Shown: one piece after another, positions 40,804 to 42,351 of the stretch
Numbering within the stretch: the stretch's first letter is position 1
Layout of the letters: each line of letters begins with the position of its first letter
NCBI GenBank assembly: GCA_039208375.1
Contig: JBCCRC010000026.1
Span: 1-42,351, forward strand
DNA: 42,351 nucleotides
Source of the DNA: JANQPC01 sp039208375
GTDB taxonomy: Bacteria > Pseudomonadota > Alphaproteobacteria > Rhodobacterales > Rhodobacteraceae
Direction of reading: 5' to 3'
The notes under the pieces: model-generated
Databases searched by the model: none
Told to the model about the DNA's origin: nothing
Seen by the model: only the letters and a program-made list of their open reading frames with translations
Position numbers and translations under genes: made by a program

Positions 40804-42351
40804 TCCGCCGGTACCGGCACTGCGCCGCGCGCTTTTCGAGCGCCGGCGGCCACGCGGAAGCGCCTGTCCGTCAGGCTGAGAACGCCGCCCAGCGCCATTA
40901 TGATCGACCCTGCCCAGATCCAGTTCGCAAAGGGTTTGATGAAGGTGCGCACGGCCCAGCCGCCACCCTCTTGCGGATCGCCGATCACCACGTAGACATC
41001 GCGGGTGATACCATTGTTGATTGCGGCCTCGGTGGTGGGCATGCCTGCAACCGGGTAGATACGCTTTTCCGGGCGCAGGCGTTCCAGTGCCGTGCCGTTG
41101 TCGGTGACGTCGATCTCGGCCATGGTGGAGATATAGTTGGGCCCCTCCACCTCCTTCACATCCACGAGCGTGACCTCGTAATTGCCCACCTGGTAGCGGT
41201 CGCCAATCTGGGCCACGCGGATATCCTCGATCTCCCACGCCGTGAGCGCGGCCACGCCCCAGATCGTGATCCCGAAGCCAATATGGCCCACGGATTTGCC
41301 CCAGTCGGCGCGCGGCAGGTTCTTCAGGCGTCGGGCCTTGGAGGCCAGATCGCCCCGCCCCGTGCGCTGCCAGAGATCAACGAGCGCGCCCATCACCAGC
41401 CAGGCGGCGAGGATCGCGCCAATGGGGGCAAGAATGGTGCGTCCGGTCTGCAGCGTCCACACCAGTGCGCCCACGGCGAGGGCCAGCACCAACACGCCCC
41501 AAAGCGGTTGCATCGCGCGATCGATGCGCGCGCGTTTCCAGGGCATCAGCGCGCCGATCGGCAGGATGACGGCGAGCGCCACCATGAAGGGGGTAAAGGC
41601 CATATCGAAGAACGGCGGGCCGACCGAAAGCTTCCGGTCAAACAGCATCTCGGCCACAAGCGGCCAGATCGTGCCCACGAAGACCACAAAAGTTGAGACG
41701 GCGAGCAATACATTGTTGGCTACCAAGGCGCCCTCGCGGCTTACAACGCCGAAGACGCCTTTTGCCTGCATCGTGCCCGCGCGGGCGGCAAAGAGCGTGA
41801 GCGCGCCGCCGGTAAAAATGCCGGTAATCGCCAGAAGGTAGACGCCGCGTTCGGGATCATTGGCGAAGGCGTGAACCGATGTCAGGATGCCCGATCGCAC
41901 GATGAAAGCGCCGAGAAGCGAGAAGCCAAAGGCGAGTATGGCCAGAAGGATCGTCCAGCTCTTGAGCGCCTCGCGCTTTTCCACCACGATCGCGGAATGC
42001 AACAGCGCTGCGGCCAGCAGCCAGGGCATGAAGGAGGCGTTTTCAACAGGATCCCAGAACCAGAAGCCGCCCCACCCTAGCTCGTAATACGCCCACCAGG
42101 AGCCGAGGGCGATGCCGATGGTGAGGTTGAGCCAGGCCAGCAGCGTCCACGGCCGAACCCAGCGGCCCCAGGCAGCATCGACGCGGCCCTCGATCAGCGC
42201 GGCGACGGCGAAGCTGAACGAGATCGAAAGCCCGACATAGCCGATGTAGAGAAACGGCGGGTGGAAGGCGAGGCCCGGATCTTGCAGAAGCGGATTCAGA
42301 TCCTGCCCGTCAAACGGCGGAATTTCGAGGCGCAGGAACGGGTTCGAGGTG
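40800..42351 (-). CDS. ccmF: Haem lyase CcmF, C-terminal part (cut by window edge)
   Basis: 516 codons in the window; the N-terminal ~120-140 residues lie beyond it. The haem-binding WWD region is present, GGFWFWDPVENASFMPWL, near visible residues 93-111. Several helices follow (ILLAILAFGFSLLGAFIVRSG, LLAITGIFTGGALTLFAARAG) and a periplasmic loop with VAGMPTTEAAINNGITRDVYV, typical of the CcmF tail. The inner-membrane protein ligates haem from CcmE to apocytochrome c, with CcmH. The overlap with ccmH shows coupling. The c-type cytochromes encoded at 25901 and 27000 would be its clients. Confidence 0.96.
   Translation of the reverse strand, partial: TSNPFLRLEIPPFDGQDLNPLLQDPGLAFHPPFLYIGYVGLSISFSFAVAALIEGRVDAAWGRWVRPWTLLAWLNLTIGIALGSWWAYYELGWGGFWFWDPVENASFMPWLLAAALLHSAIVVEKREALKSWTILLAILAFGFSLLGAFIVRSGILTSVHAFANDPERGVYLLAITGIFTGGALTLFAARAGTMQAKGVFGVVSREGALVANNVLLAVSTFVVFVGTIWPLVAEMLFDRKLSVGPPFFDMAFTPFMVALAVILPIGALMPWKRARIDRAMQPLWGVLVLALAVGALVWTLQTGRTILAPIGAILAAWLVMGALVDLWQRTGRGDLASKARRLKNLPRADWGKSVGHIGFGITIWGVAALTAWEIEDIRVAQIGDRYQVGNYEVTLVDVKEVEGPNYISTMAEIDVTDNGTALERLRPEKRIYPVAGMPTTEAAINNGITRDVYVVIGDPQEGGGWAVRTFIKPFANWIWAGSIIMALGGVLSLTDRRFRVAAGARKARGAVPVPAE

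Noticed and set aside
40182..41696. A 504-codon open frame on the plus strand over ccmF/ccmH
   Set aside because: It is antisense to well-supported ccm genes, has Arg/His/Pro-rich composition and no motif.
1..42351. CRISPR arrays, tRNA/rRNA genes, transposases or phage genes
   Set aside because: No evenly spaced repeats, no cloverleaf arms or T-arm consensus, and no transposase, integrase or capsid motifs were seen in any frame.

Overview
The window is GC-rich chromosomal DNA from an alphaproteobacterium, most likely a member of the Rhodobacteraceae (Roseobacter/Rhodobacter lineage). The main support is the run trpC-moaC-moeA-lexA-comEC-gltX-gltA, an alphaproteobacterial direct-repeat SOS box (GAAC-N7-GAAC) in front of lexA, a PraR/PhrR-like regulator, a DUF1127 gene and a ccmF-ccmH pair for c-type cytochromes. 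Third codon positions are mostly G or C throughout. I see no rRNA, tRNA, CRISPR array, transposase or prophage; this is mostly housekeeping chromosome.

Layout. 1-5936: an aldo/keto reductase (cut by the window edge), 5-formyl-THF cyclo-ligase and the Mg2+ channel MgtE form a minus-strand unit with start/stop overlaps. It is divergent from guanine deaminase, which converges on an 8-oxoguanine deaminase-like enzyme; hisN follows. 5973-9696: a PraR-like regulator, an MDR-family quinone oxidoreductase, a LysR regulator divergent from a DUF1127 gene, and a Bax-inhibitor-1 membrane protein ending in a clear terminator. 9941-15106: a plus-strand block of envelope-type genes: a single-pass Ala/Pro-rich protein, a small secreted protein, two GT-B-type glycosyltransferases (one with a large extra N-terminal region) and a small protein, the last three coupled by overlaps. 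15198-21363: a GNAT, an orphan family-5 solute-binding protein, a secreted Ntn-hydrolase, a membrane LytTR regulator, and a two-gene SufC/SufBD unit in the order expected for a minimal SUF-like (SmsCB-type) Fe-S system. 21828-25291: ndk, a small membrane protein, an ABC-F ATPase coupled to a PH-like membrane protein.

25292-28513: a 0.6 kb non-coding, hairpin-rich stretch, then two paralogous small c-type cytochromes flanking a YdcZ-type membrane protein. Each cytochrome gene has its own FNR/NnrR-like palindrome upstream. An APH-fold kinase follows. 28555-31836: trpC-moaC-moeA overlap end to end, but moeA carries an in-frame amber codon at its middle; lexA follows with an SOS box over its -10 region. 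31837-32434 is another gene-free stretch. 32435-42351: comEC, gltX, gltA, an acetyltransferase, a PaaG-like crotonase, a multi-pass membrane protein of the mannosyltransferase type, and ccmH-ccmF, the latter running off the window.

The points most worth following up are the broken moeA reading frame, the SmsCB-like pair, the paired FNR-like boxes in front of duplicated cytochromes, the coupled glycosyltransferase cluster, and the structured 0.6 kb intergenic region.
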